Positions 20,222 to 29,542 of a DNA stretch of 64,000 nucleotides are shown here, piece after piece. The stretch's first letter is position 1. The number at the start of each line of letters is the position of its first letter. The stretch is from Desulfoferrobacter suflitae (lineage in GTDB: Bacteria; Desulfobacterota; Syntrophobacteria; Syntrophobacterales; Syntrophobacteraceae). The position numbers were made by a program, and so were the translations under genes. Below the pieces are notes generated by a model. The model saw nothing but the letters and a program-made list of their open reading frames with translations, was not told where the DNA came from and did no database searches. Where the stretch lies: NCBI RefSeq assembly GCF_022603395.1, contig NZ_JAIBKA010000013.1, positions 62,001 through 126,000 of the forward strand. Direction: 5' to 3'.

Positions 20222-21652
20222 ATGAAGATAAAACCTCTTAACATTTTACTGACGGAATGGATCAAAATTCCCTCAGAAGGTTTGCCCCCGCTGTTGGAAC
20301 GTAAAATCCATGAACGCCTGGTTTTCACCAATCCCGATTACGAACTGCGCCACAATCGGGGCGAATGGATAGGCAGCATCCCACCACAGATTAATTGTCT
20401 TCGCCAAAGAGGACGAAACTATCTTTTGCCTCGCGGTTTTCTGGACCAATTTCTCGAGTTATGCAAGAAGTTTCAACAGCCCTATCGTATCATTGATAAA
20501 CGCCGTTCGTTCGATCCGGTGCCCATTGAATTCCACGGCGGGCTCAAGAGTTATCAACAGGAAGCGGCCGAGACAGCCCTGGAAAGAGACTTCGCCACCC
20601 TGGTTGGCGGACACAAGAGCGGTAAGACGGTCATATCCCTGTACGTTTTATCGCAGCGCCAGCAGCCCACTTTGATTCTCATTCCGAGGATGGACCTGCT
20701 GGAGGGATGGCTCACCAAGATCGAAAACTTTCTGCAGATTCCACGCTCCGAAGTTGGCGTGTTCACCCGGGGAAATCACCGCATCGGCAAATGGATCACC
20801 ATTGCTCATACGGGGGAAATGATGCGTTTCTGGCGCAAGATCCACGACCGCATCGGTAATCTCATACTGGACGAATGTCAGCGCTGTCCATCCAAGGTCT
20901 TTACTCACCTCATCCCCAACTTCGATACCCGCTACATGTTGGGGCTGTCGAATACAATGCAGCGCAAAGACAGACTTTCCCGCCTCATTTACTATTATGT
21001 GGGCGATGTGGTCTATTCGATCAATGAGAAAGACGCGAGAGAAGGAAGGGGAGTCATCGGCGCGCAGGTCGTGGCACGCCCGACGGCGTTTGATTACCCG
21101 TATCAGTCGCGCACGGATTACTTTCCAATGCTGCAGGCCCTGATGAGTAACGCAGAGCGGACCAGGCTCATTGTGGACGACATCCAGGCGGAACTCGACC
21201 GGCAACAGGGTCCCCTGCTGGTGCTTTCCGGCGGCGATGAGCAAAACGCAGCACTAGGAGCGGAATTGGGGAGGCGCGGAATTGAGACCTTCACCTATGA
21301 AGTGGAGGACATAGTCGATGAAGAGGCGGAGGAGCAATCCGATGAGCAAGCCTCCCTCCGTTGCCCGGAAAACATCCCCCAGGGCCGTGTGACCATTTTG
21401 CTCACCCCCAAGACGCTGGCTCAGTGTGCCGACAAGCTCAACAGTCAGGTGTTGTTCCTGGCTGTTCCCATCTATTTCCGCAAGCACCTGGCGCACACCA
21501 TTCGCGATCTTTACCAGAACGGCACGGGTACCCAGGGGCGCCTGAAAATTTACGACTATGTGGATCAGCATATCGGTCTTCTGGAAAATTACTTCAGAAT
21601 GCGGAGCTACAATTACGGAGTCCATCCGGACGTGTTGTTGAATCCCAATTGA
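20222..21652 (+). CDS. Degenerate superfamily-2 helicase-like protein
   Basis: A 476-residue protein with the outline of an XPB/type III-restriction-like SF2 ATPase. The LKSYQQEAA start motif (108-116), Walker A VGGHKSGKT (128-136), motif Ia LILIPRMDLLEGW, and motif II LILDECQ (DECQ 217-220, in place of DEAH/DEVH) are visible. Motif III reads LGLSNTMQRKD where relatives have LGLSATPxRKD. In the C-terminal RecA domain the usual QxxGRxxR motif VI is replaced by HTIRDLYQN before KIYDYVDQHIG. ATP binding looks possible, but coupled unwinding is doubtful. It overlaps the next gene (TTGA), so the pair is translated together. Confidence 0.65.
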   Translation: MKIKPLNILLTEWIKIPSEGLPPLLERKIHERLVFTNPDYELRHNRGEWIGSIPPQINCLRQRGRNYLLPRGFLDQFLELCKKFQQPYRIIDKRRSFDPVPIEFHGGLKSYQQEAAETALERDFATLVGGHKSGKTVISLYVLSQRQQPTLILIPRMDLLEGWLTKIENFLQIPRSEVGVFTRGNHRIGKWITIAHTGEMMRFWRKIHDRIGNLILDECQRCPSKVFTHLIPNFDTRYMLGLSNTMQRKDRLSRLIYYYVGDVVYSINEKDAREGRGVIGAQVVARPTAFDYPYQSRTDYFPMLQALMSNAERTRLIVDDIQAELDRQQGPLLVLSGGDEQNAALGAELGRRGIETFTYEVEDIVDEEAEEQSDEQASLRCPENIPQGRVTILLTPKTLAQCADKLNSQVLFLAVPIYFRKHLAHTIRDLYQNGTGTQGRLKIYDYVDQHIGLLENYFRMRSYNYGVHPDVLLNPN

Positions 21653-22440
21653 GCTCGAACGAATCAACAGCCCGAAAATCGAATCGGCGGGTCGCACTGG
21701 CACCTTTCATTGAGACCTGCCCCAGCGTCTTGACTCTCGGCATTCGACCGTGCCTGGATGACTATTCCGAGTACGAAAGACGGTTGATGCGCGAGGCAAC
21801 CCGCATCTTCTTTCCGACCCCGAAATACGTGGATGTTTTTAGAGCCTGCCGAATCAGGACATTCCCCAACCCGGTCACCTACCGCTACCAGCGTTCCAGG
21901 ATTCTTCAGTTGCTGCTTTTGGATTACGCTCATGTTCCCCACCCCAGATCAAGAGTCTATTATGGAAAACGGCAGAAAGCCAAAATCCTGGAGGATTTTC
22001 GGCTGCCCGTTGTGGTGGTGCAAACTCGAATAGGCAGAACACCGGAAATAATTGCCCGGCACACGCATGAATTGGCAAAGCTTGCCGGCCTTCAGCATGC
22101 GGTGATAATCCGTGAACACATTGCCTGGGAGAAACGTATCCAACTTGTCTGCGTCCAGTTCGAGTGCCTCGGAATACTGCGCTATCCCGTCGGTGGCCGC
22201 AGTCAAAAACCCTTGGAACCCGTTGCCCTGGACGATCCGGCTTTCAGGCAACCGGTGCATCTCTCCAAAAGGCTTTTGCGCGCGGCTCAACTGGATGATA
22301 TCCTTATCGAGTGGGGTGAAGCCAACGGCCGATGGATGGTCATCGGGATGGGGCGCCCACCTGCTGCGTGGCCCACATGCAGCGGCAAGTCGAACCGTTT
22401 TCACTACATTTGTGATATGATCCGGACGGGTTTTCTGTGA
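21649..22440 (+). CDS. ATP-grasp (RimK-like) ligase-related protein
   Basis: A ~263-residue protein whose N-terminal half (FFPTPKYVDVFRACRIRTFPNPVTYRYQRSRILQ region, then HPRSRVYYGKRQKAKIL) resembles RimK-type ATP-grasp proteins, which join amino acids to a carboxylate. The usual metal-binding ExN near the C-terminus is not clear; a GMGRPPAAW segment stands at about that place, so activity is uncertain. TTG 21649 overlaps the stop of the helicase-like gene in a TTGA arrangement and is taken as the start, since no ATG lies near. The tight coupling suggests that the two proteins work together, but the role is unknown to me. Confidence 0.5.
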   Translation: MSSNESTARKSNRRVALAPFIETCPSVLTLGIRPCLDDYSEYERRLMREATRIFFPTPKYVDVFRACRIRTFPNPVTYRYQRSRILQLLLLDYAHVPHPRSRVYYGKRQKAKILEDFRLPVVVVQTRIGRTPEIIARHTHELAKLAGLQHAVIIREHIAWEKRIQLVCVQFECLGILRYPVGGRSQKPLEPVALDDPAFRQPVHLSKRLLRAAQLDDILIEWGEANGRWMVIGMGRPPAAWPTCSGKSNRFHYICDMIRTGFL

Positions 22441-22473
22441 ATCCAGTGACAATCGCATTGAAGGATAGGACTC

Positions 22474-25206
22474 ATGACCGCTAATTGTGTGATCAGAATG
22501 TTCGTGTTGATCGGCCTGTTACTGAGCGTGACACAAACCGCGCCCGCTGCGGAGCCATCCGCAGGATTTCCTGCTTTACCCGCCGATATACAATCCTCCG
22601 TTAAACGTGTGTTGTCCTCGAAGCCCGACGATCTGTTTGTGGTGCTGAACAATGGGCTTACCGTACTGATGCGCCATTCGGGCGCCGGCGACGTCGTCTC
22701 GGCGCAGGTCTTTGTGCGTGCGGGATCGCTCTATGAGGGCCGCTACATGACAGCGGGGCTCTCTCATTATCTGGAACACGTGGTCTCCGGAGGGTCCACA
22801 GAATCGTTCAGCGAAGCCGAAGCAAAGAAGAGACTGCAATCCATCGGAGGAGAGACCAATGCCTACACCTCCTACGACCGAACCGTCTACTACATCAATA
22901 GTTCCGCAAACAATTGGCGGGAAGCCCTCGACCTGTTGATTTCCTACGTGAGCGAATCCAAGCTGGATCCCCAGGAAGTGGCACGTGAAAAGGCCGTCAT
23001 TCAGCAGGAATTTAAGATGAGAGAAAACAATCCCGACAGCGAACTGTGGAATCTCCTGATGAAAACCGCCTACCAGGTTCATCCGGTGCGTAATCCCGTG
23101 ATTGGCTATGAAGAGGTCTTCGTTCAGCAGGACCGCGACTCCCTGCTTGACTACTACTCGCGACGCTATCAGCCCGAAAACATGATCATTTCCGTTGCCG
23201 GAAAGATCGACCCGGTGGAAGTGTTGCGGTTCCTCATTCAAAAGACTCAGGATTTCAAACGCAAAGCCGATGAACCGATCGTTTTACCGACCGAACCGAC
23301 TCAGCTGAACCCCCGCTGGGAGCAGGTCGAATCTCCCTTGGCGAGAATCAAGAAGGTGCTGTTGGGATTCCCTTCTGTAAGTCTGCATCATGAGGATCTC
23401 TACGCCCTGGATGTGTTGGCGTTGTTGCTCGGACAGGGAGACACCAGCAGACTGTACCAGCGTTTGAAGGCCGAAGGAAACCTGGTTTTGAGCGTCACCG
23501 CTTCCAACTGGACTCCAGCTTATGCACGCGGGCAGTTTATCATTGCTTTGGATCTGGCGACAGAAAACTGGCCGGAGGCTTTTAACAAAATCAAACAAGA
23601 ATTAGAGCGTTTCAAGAAGGAGCCGGTCACTGCCGAAGAGTTGGAAAAGGCAAAAAAAACCGCCATTGCGCAACACATTTTCGGCAAAGAGACGGCATCG
23701 GCCATGGCTTCTTCCCTGGCATCCTCCTACTTTGACACGGGAGACCCCTATTTTGACGAGACTTACCTGGAAGGCCTGCGCGGGGTGACCCCGGAAAAGA
23801 TTCTGGACGTGGCGGCGCGCTATCTTGAAATGAGCCGGGTGAATGTTTCCATTATCCAACCCCCGACGGAACATGCCGACGCTGCGCAAGGCACTACGGC
23901 GCCAGCGGCGCCTTCGCAAGTGGACCATCATAAACTGGACAACAACCTGCGAGTGCTGCTCAAACAGGATGCCTCGCTGCCTGTGGTGACGCTGCAACTG
24001 TACGGACTGGGTGGACTGCTGCTGGAAGCGGGAGAGCCCGCCGGAATCTCCTCCTTCACCGCGTCTCTTCTCACAGCGGGGACAGCCGAGCGCAGCAAGC
24101 TGGATATCGCCAGGGCCATCGAAGATGTGGGGGGAGACATCGACAGTGGCTCCGGCAACAACACCTATTACATCACAATCAAGGTGCTCAAAGATGATCT
24201 CGATATGGCGCTCAACATTCTCGGCGATATCGTGCAAAATTGTCAGTTTCCGCAACAGGAAATAGAAAAGAAACGCGTTGAAACCCTGCTGGCGATCCAG
24301 ACGCTGGACGAAAGCTGGCAACTTGAAGTCGTTCGACTTTTCAAGCAAAGTTACTTCATCAACTCGCCATACGGCCACGAGCGACTGGGAACCGTCGAGA
24401 GTGTCGAAGCCTTCAGCAGGGACCAGCTTCTCGCTTTCTATCGAAAAATGGTCAACCCCCACAACTCGGTTCTCGCCATTTATGGTGATTTTTCGCCGCA
24501 AGAGCTCCTTCCAAAAATCCGCAGCAGGTTTTCTGCATGGCATGGGGAATCCGCTCCCCTGCCCACCTGGGACAACGATACAGAGCCTCTGGCTGCGGAT
24601 CGAACGGTGGAGAAGAAAAATGAAAAGACCTCCGCAGCACTGTTCATCGGCACAAACGGACTCGCTCTTGACAGTGAAAAACGCCCGGTGCTGGACGTTC
24701 TCAATACGATTCTCTCCGGTGCCGGAACTCCTTCAGGGCGGCTGTTTGAAGGTCTGCGCGGCGGCCGGGAGGACTTGGTCTATGTAGTCGGCTCCTTTCC
24801 CTTCTATGGCAGGAACGCAGGGTATTTTGGGGTGATCACGCAGACCACCATGGGAAACCTGGAGAGGGTCAGAGAGGTGATTTTGCAGAATCTTGAACGA
24901 TTGCGGCAGGAACGAGTTTCTGAGGAAGAACTCAAGGTTGCTCAAAATATGCTCGTGACCGCACACCACATGCAATTGGAAAGACTGGCCGCGCGCGCCC
25001 AAAGCGCTGCAGTCAACGAGGTCCTCGGGTTGGGCTGGGACTATGACCAGAAATACCCCAGACTGGTACAGGAAGTTCAAGCGCAGCAGATCCAGGATTT
25101 GGCAAAAGCATTGTTTGCTCACACTCTGATCGTCAAGACTCTTCCCGAAAATCCCGTCGAAACGCTCTCTATTCCTCCCCCGGAGGACGATGTGAAGGTG
25201 CAGTAG
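22474..25206 (+). CDS. M16 family zinc metallopeptidase, secreted, two tandem M16 units
   Basis: A 910-residue protein with a signal peptide (VIRMFVLIGLLLSVTQTAPAAEP). The first M16 unit has the inverted zinc motif H98-Y-L-E-H102, with the downstream glutamate in KAVIQQEFKMREN. The second unit (from about residue 485, HKLDNNLRVLLKQD) lacks HxxEH, as is usual for the inactive half that closes the chamber. Such proteins are periplasmic peptidases or chaperone-like factors. It starts 33 bases after the ATP-grasp-like gene. Its 3' end overlaps the convergent radical SAM gene by 38 bases. Confidence 0.88.
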   Translation: MTANCVIRMFVLIGLLLSVTQTAPAAEPSAGFPALPADIQSSVKRVLSSKPDDLFVVLNNGLTVLMRHSGAGDVVSAQVFVRAGSLYEGRYMTAGLSHYLEHVVSGGSTESFSEAEAKKRLQSIGGETNAYTSYDRTVYYINSSANNWREALDLLISYVSESKLDPQEVAREKAVIQQEFKMRENNPDSELWNLLMKTAYQVHPVRNPVIGYEEVFVQQDRDSLLDYYSRRYQPENMIISVAGKIDPVEVLRFLIQKTQDFKRKADEPIVLPTEPTQLNPRWEQVESPLARIKKVLLGFPSVSLHHEDLYALDVLALLLGQGDTSRLYQRLKAEGNLVLSVTASNWTPAYARGQFIIALDLATENWPEAFNKIKQELERFKKEPVTAEELEKAKKTAIAQHIFGKETASAMASSLASSYFDTGDPYFDETYLEGLRGVTPEKILDVAARYLEMSRVNVSIIQPPTEHADAAQGTTAPAAPSQVDHHKLDNNLRVLLKQDASLPVVTLQLYGLGGLLLEAGEPAGISSFTASLLTAGTAERSKLDIARAIEDVGGDIDSGSGNNTYYITIKVLKDDLDMALNILGDIVQNCQFPQQEIEKKRVETLLAIQTLDESWQLEVVRLFKQSYFINSPYGHERLGTVESVEAFSRDQLLAFYRKMVNPHNSVLAIYGDFSPQELLPKIRSRFSAWHGESAPLPTWDNDTEPLAADRTVEKKNEKTSAALFIGTNGLALDSEKRPVLDVLNTILSGAGTPSGRLFEGLRGGREDLVYVVGSFPFYGRNAGYFGVITQTTMGNLERVREVILQNLERLRQERVSEEELKVAQNMLVTAHHMQLERLAARAQSAAVNEVLGLGWDYDQKYPRLVQEVQAQQIQDLAKALFAHTLIVKTLPENPVETLSIPPPEDDVKVQ

Positions 25207-26134
25207 GCGCGCTGCGCACATATTCCACGTTGTTAAATGAGCAGCGTTCCACCAGGTTTTCTTGTTCCAGGCCCATGAGGACAGCCGCCAGATCGGCTGC
25301 CTCCACCCCCAGCGACGCCGCCATTTCGGAAACCGTGCAGGGCCTAATTTTCACCATCGCCACCACGCGGGAAGCGAGCTCGGAATCGAGCTGCGCAGCA
25401 GTGGAACTTTGGTAGCGGCCAACGATATGGCTTTTGTCTTGGGGGAAGAACTGCAAGGCGGATCTCATCTGCGCTCCTGTCAATCCACGGGCAGTCACCT
25501 CGGCCGGGGGCCTCACCACGGTATTGAGCTCTACCTGGTCGGGGTTGAGCTGATCGATGAAGCGACGCAGTTGGCGCAGATGGTCGGGGTGGTCGTTGAA
25601 GCCCGCAACCAGCAGCACTTCCAGGTTGAATTGACCCCGGTAGTCCCTGCGAAAAGCCATCAGTCCTTCCTTGACGGCGGACAGATCGAGACTGGGGTGA
25701 GGGGCGTTGATCTTTTTGAACACCTCTGTTGTGGCGGCATCCAGAGAGGGAACGACCCTGTCCGCAGCCATCAGGTCTTTGCGAACCTGCGGATCCCACA
25801 GAAGCGATCCGTTGGTGATCACGACCAGAGGCAGCGCCGGGAACTGCTTTTTTATATTGCGCAACAGCTCACCCAGAGCTGCGTACAAAGTCGGCTCTCC
25901 GGCGCTGGAGAAAGTGATGGCGTCTGCACCCTGGGGATACTTGCGGAAGTAATCCGACAACTCCTTGAAAACCAGGTCGGGCATCACGAATATTTTGCGT
26001 TTGACGGTAAGGAAAGTAGTATGCCCGGACTCGCAGTAGACACAATCAAAACTGCATGTTTTATAAGGAATGACGTCAATCCCCAGGGAACGTCCGAGAC
26101 GACGGGAGGGAACGGGGCCGAAGATATTTTTCAC
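25169..26134 (-). CDS. Radical SAM protein with C-terminal winged-helix segment
   Basis: A 321-residue iron-sulfur enzyme. CSFDCVYC (CX3CX2C) near residue 30 binds the [4Fe-4S] cluster, and the preceding FGPVPSRRLGRSLGIDVIPYK is typical of the COG0731-type Fe-S oxidoreductase group. TFSSAGEPTLY is the GGE-like SAM motif. The last ~70 residues look like a small helix-turn-helix (CTVSEMAASLGVEAADLAAVLMGLEQENLVE). The substrate is unknown. The gene converges on the M16 peptidase, and the two stop regions overlap. Confidence 0.8.
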   Translation of the reverse strand: MKNIFGPVPSRRLGRSLGIDVIPYKTCSFDCVYCESGHTTFLTVKRKIFVMPDLVFKELSDYFRKYPQGADAITFSSAGEPTLYAALGELLRNIKKQFPALPLVVITNGSLLWDPQVRKDLMAADRVVPSLDAATTEVFKKINAPHPSLDLSAVKEGLMAFRRDYRGQFNLEVLLVAGFNDHPDHLRQLRRFIDQLNPDQVELNTVVRPPAEVTARGLTGAQMRSALQFFPQDKSHIVGRYQSSTAAQLDSELASRVVAMVKIRPCTVSEMAASLGVEAADLAAVLMGLEQENLVERCSFNNVEYVRSAPTAPSHRPPGEE

Positions 26135-26208
26135 AGCTGAGACCTCTGCTGCAACGCTGGGATTCTCCTTAAACGCTTAACCGCCCGCAGCGGCGAGGGT
26201 GCGGCGCA

Positions 26209-26655
26209 TCAGGAACCATGGGCCTGGTTGCTGTTGATCTCGGAACACTCTCGCAGCATGACATGATTCATCTTTTTGAGGTAGACCTCGCATTCGGCAC
26301 AGGAATTTCCACTTTCTTTGCACACGCGTGGAACCAGATCCCAGCAGGGGACCGGAAAATTAAGAATGGCCGGACAGTTCTTGCGGATTTCTTCGCCGCA
26401 ACCGCGGATTTCCCAACAGGGGGCTATGGTGAGAAGTTTTTTGATCCCTGCAATATTGAGCCCCTCTTCGGTGAGCAATTTACGCAGACATTTGAGCCAC
26501 TGCAGATCATTGTTCGAGTAAAACCGCTTGCCACCGCGCCGTGCCGGCTTGATCAATCCCTCCTGCTCGTAGATGCGCAGGGTTCGCGGGTGTATACTGA
26601 GAAGTTCAGCCACAATACCGATGGGATAGAGCGCCTTTTGATTTTCAGAGTCCAT
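26209..26655 (-). CDS. MerR-family transcriptional regulator with a cysteine-rich effector region
   Basis: A 148-residue regulator. Residues 9-75 form the MerR winged helix (YPIGIVAELLSIHPRTLRIYEQEGL start, then GGKRFYSNNDLQWL), closest by eye to the HspR-like branch. After a short dimerisation helix come cysteines at 80, 86, 94, 104, 112, 119, 122 and 137, arranged as CWEIRGC...NC...PCWDL...C...CAEC. That pattern suggests an Fe-S cluster or zinc/redox sensor. It is divergent from ilvD, whose product is an Fe-S enzyme, with a 275-base gap holding an 11-base palindrome (26695-26705). Regulation of ilvD is possible but unproven. Confidence 0.8.
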   Translation of the reverse strand: MDSENQKALYPIGIVAELLSIHPRTLRIYEQEGLIKPARRGGKRFYSNNDLQWLKCLRKLLTEEGLNIAGIKKLLTIAPCWEIRGCGEEIRKNCPAILNFPVPCWDLVPRVCKESGNSCAECEVYLKKMNHVMLRECSEINSNQAHGS

Positions 26656-26930
26656 AAGCCAGGATCCTTTCCCTATACAAAATGATCACAAAGTCAGTTT
26701 AACTGGAGGTGATTATAAAAGCTAGAGCCATGACTGTCAATTCGTTTCCCCACACAGCCTGTATTCCACCGCTTGTCTTTTCTGCTTGCCAGTGACTTCG
26801 CCAATAAAGTAACTTTCTTACAAAGGAATTGGAACCAGACTGTAGTCCCGGCAACACGACCACGAGCAGGAATCGGGATTCCGGACGGGAAGAGAATTAA
26901 CCAGATGAACGAGAAATAGGAACAATTCGT

Positions 26931-28610
26931 ATGCGCAGCGATGCAATGAAAAAAGGTTTGGAAAAGGCCCCTCACAGATCTCTGTTTAAGGCCATGGGAT
27001 ATACGCAGGAGGAACTCAACCGGCCGCTGATCGGAATTGCCAATTCGGTCAACGAAATCATCCCGGGCCATGTACATTTGGACAAAATCGCCAAAGCGGT
27101 CAAAGCGGGGGTCCGCCTGGCCGGCGGGACGCCCATCGAATTCAGCACGATCGGGGTGTGTGACGGCATCGCCATGAATCATCCGGGCATGCGCTACTCG
27201 CTGGCAAGCCGCGAACTGATTGCGGATTCCGTCGAAATCATGGCCACAGCTCACCCGTTTGACGCCATCGTAATGATTCCCAACTGCGACAAGATCGTGC
27301 CCGGCATGTTGATGGCGGCGTTGCGGCTCAATATCCCCGCTATTCTGATCAGTGGCGGTCCCATGCTTGCCGGTCGACTGGGACAGAAACCGGTTGATTT
27401 GATTTCTGTATTCGAGGCGGTGGGCGGAGTAAAAACGGGGCTGCTGACCGAGTCCGAATTGCAGGAACTGGAAGATTGTGCCTGTCCCGGTTGTGGGTCG
27501 TGTGCCGGCATGTTTACCGCCAACTCCATGAACTGTCTGACCGAAGCACTGGGACTCGCACTTCCGGGCAACGGAACCATACCCGCCGTGACCGCCGCAC
27601 GCATTCGTCTGGCCAAAACCGCCGGCATGCAAATCATGAAGCTCGTCAACAGCAACCTCCTGCCGCGCGATATTGCAACGCGCAAGGCTTTTGAAAATGC
27701 CATTGCCGTCGATATGGCTCTCGGTTGCTCGACCAACACCGTCCTGCACGTGCCAGCCATTGCTCACGAAGCCGGGATAGATCTTGATCTTCAGCTGTTC
27801 AACGAGATCAGCCAAAGGACGCCTCACCTTTGCAGTTTGCGCCCGGCCGGAGCGCATTTTTTGCAGGATCTCGATGCCGCCGGCGGAGTATCGGCCGTCA
27901 TGCAGGAACTCACAAACAAAGGACTGATTCATCTTGATGCCGCCAGCGTTACCGGCCAATCCGTCGGTGCGAACCTGCAGGCCGTATCCATACTGGATCG
28001 GACTGTCATCCGTTCCATCGAAGATCCCTACCACATCGAAGGTGGTATAGCCATCCTGTACGGCAACCTTGCCCCGGAAGGGGCGGTCGTGAAGCAATCG
28101 GCAGTGGCCCCGGAAATGCTCGTGCGCAAAGGTAGAGCTCGAGTGTTTGAAAGCGAGTCCAGCGCCTCGGAGGCTATTTTGGACAATCGGATCCACCCGG
28201 GAGATGTGGTCGTTATCCGTTATGAGGGTCCCAGAGGAGGACCGGGAATGCAGGAAATGCTGACGCCGACCGCAGCAATCATGGGCATGGGCCTCGGCAA
28301 AGATGTCGCCCTGATAACTGACGGCAGATTCAGTGGGGGAACCCAGGGAGCGGCTATCGGCCATGTTTCGCCTGAAGCTGCGGAAGGCGGTCCTATTGCC
28401 CTGGTGCAGGAAAATGATGAAATTTTGATCGATATTCCCAACAAGAAATTGCAGCTTCTGGTTGACGATGCAAGCTTGCACCAGCGTCTGCAAAGCTGGC
28501 GGGCACCGGAACCCAGGGTGACCCAGGGGTATCTGGCGCGTTATGCGCACCTGGTGACGTCGGGGGCCACCGGTGCAGTTCTTAAAACGCACGCGGGCTC
28601 AGGTCTATAG
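26931..28610 (+). CDS. ilvD: Dihydroxy-acid dehydratase
   Basis: A 559-residue Fe-S dehydratase of valine, isoleucine and pantoate-precursor synthesis (EC 4.2.1.9). Cluster ligands are visible in [12 protein letters not shown] (Cys), [20 protein letters not shown] and related segments. [13 protein letters not shown] and the C-terminal [12 protein letters not shown] and [10 protein letters not shown] are diagnostic. Length is normal. ATG 26931 is the family N-terminus ([18 protein letters not shown]). No other ilv gene is adjacent. The preceding 275-base gap is shared with the MerR regulator. Confidence 0.97.
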   Translation: MRSDAMKKGLEKAPHRSLFKAMGYTQEELNRPLIGIANSVNEIIPGHVHLDKIAKAVKAGVRLAGGTPIEFSTIGVCDGIAMNHPGMRYSLASRELIADSVEIMATAHPFDAIVMIPNCDKIVPGMLMAALRLNIPAILISGGPMLAGRLGQKPVDLISVFEAVGGVKTGLLTESELQELEDCACPGCGSCAGMFTANSMNCLTEALGLALPGNGTIPAVTAARIRLAKTAGMQIMKLVNSNLLPRDIATRKAFENAIAVDMALGCSTNTVLHVPAIAHEAGIDLDLQLFNEISQRTPHLCSLRPAGAHFLQDLDAAGGVSAVMQELTNKGLIHLDAASVTGQSVGANLQAVSILDRTVIRSIEDPYHIEGGIAILYGNLAPEGAVVKQSAVAPEMLVRKGRARVFESESSASEAILDNRIHPGDVVVIRYEGPRGGPGMQEMLTPTAAIMGMGLGKDVALITDGRFSGGTQGAAIGHVSPEAAEGGPIALVQENDEILIDIPNKKLQLLVDDASLHQRLQSWRAPEPRVTQGYLARYAHLVTSGATGAVLKTHAGSGL

Positions 28611-28655
28611 CCGGCCCGTAACAGCGCATCATCTTGTGTGGATTGAGGCTGCAGC

Positions 28656-29486
28656 GTGAGATATATCTTTAACATCGAAGATGCCCGGCGCTACAATGAA
28701 TGGTATCAATCCGACCTGGGCCAATCGGTGGCGCTGGTGCAGAAAAGGCTTCTCCTTCGCCTGTGGTCTCCCTCGTCCTTTCAAAGGGTGCTGCAGGTGG
28801 GCTGCGGAACGGGCATTTTCCTCGAATGGTTTGCCCAACTGGGGCACCAGGTGTCAGGCGTCGATTCTTCAGCCGCCATGCTGAACATTGCGCGACTGCG
28901 GCTGCCGCCGCGCATCCTCCTGGAACAGGGTTCACCCGAAGAGCTGCCGTACGAAGACAATGCGTTTGACACGGTGGTCATGATGACGGTACTGGAATTT
29001 GCCGATGACCCCGTTCCCGCCCTGCGAGAAGCTTTCAGGGTGGCAAGGCGACATGTCGTACTGGGAGCGTTGAACAAATATTCGATCATTTCCCTGCGCC
29101 ACTACCTGGAGCGTTTTTGGAAGACTTCCGTTTTCAGCCATGCGCGATTTTTCAGTGTGTTCGAATTGCGCCGTCTGGTGGAAGTCGTCATGGCCGGCCC
29201 GGTCCCTCACAGTTGGGGCACCTGTCTGACATTGCCCTATAGTGCGCTGCGCTTCCTGCGATTTCTGGAATGTTCCAAATATTTCCAGTGGCACCCGTTC
29301 GGCTATTTTATCGGGATGCGCGTGGATCTTCGCTACCCGCTGCAGACCGTGCTCGATCCTCTCCTGTGCGACCTGGGAGCAGGCCTGGGAGCAAGATTTC
29401 AGGCCTATTGGAGGCATTCGCAGGAAAAAGCCGAGGGAAAATTCATTCATCTCGAAAAGCCTCGAGAACGCAACACAGGCACTTGA
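28656..29486 (+). CDS. Class I SAM-dependent methyltransferase
   Basis: A 276-residue protein. Motif I VLQVGCGTGIFLEWFA, the acidic loop VSGVDSSAAML, and motifs EELPYEDNAFDTVVMMTVLEFADDP define a UbiE/type-11 methyltransferase fold. The C-terminal ~130 residues form a substrate domain with KYSIISLRHYLERFW and are hydrophobic and aromatic-rich. The substrate is unknown. The start is GTG 28656 and lies 45 bases after ilvD. Downstream comes AmrS after 56 bases. Confidence 0.8.
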   Translation: MRYIFNIEDARRYNEWYQSDLGQSVALVQKRLLLRLWSPSSFQRVLQVGCGTGIFLEWFAQLGHQVSGVDSSAAMLNIARLRLPPRILLEQGSPEELPYEDNAFDTVVMMTVLEFADDPVPALREAFRVARRHVVLGALNKYSIISLRHYLERFWKTSVFSHARFFSVFELRRLVEVVMAGPVPHSWGTCLTLPYSALRFLRFLECSKYFQWHPFGYFIGMRVDLRYPLQTVLDPLLCDLGAGLGARFQAYWRHSQEKAEGKFIHLEKPRERNTGT

Positions 29487-29542
29487 TTTCGTTTTGAATT
29501 TCGACCGCTTCTTAATCGATCTCTACCCAACAGGAGCAGCAG

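Noticed and set aside
26694-28592. A 632-residue open frame antisense to ilvD
   Set aside because: ilvD is certain from its motifs. The antisense frame has no recognisable domain and reflects the high GC codon pattern. The same applies to long antisense frames at 42207-43760, 44710-46329 and 15498-16694.
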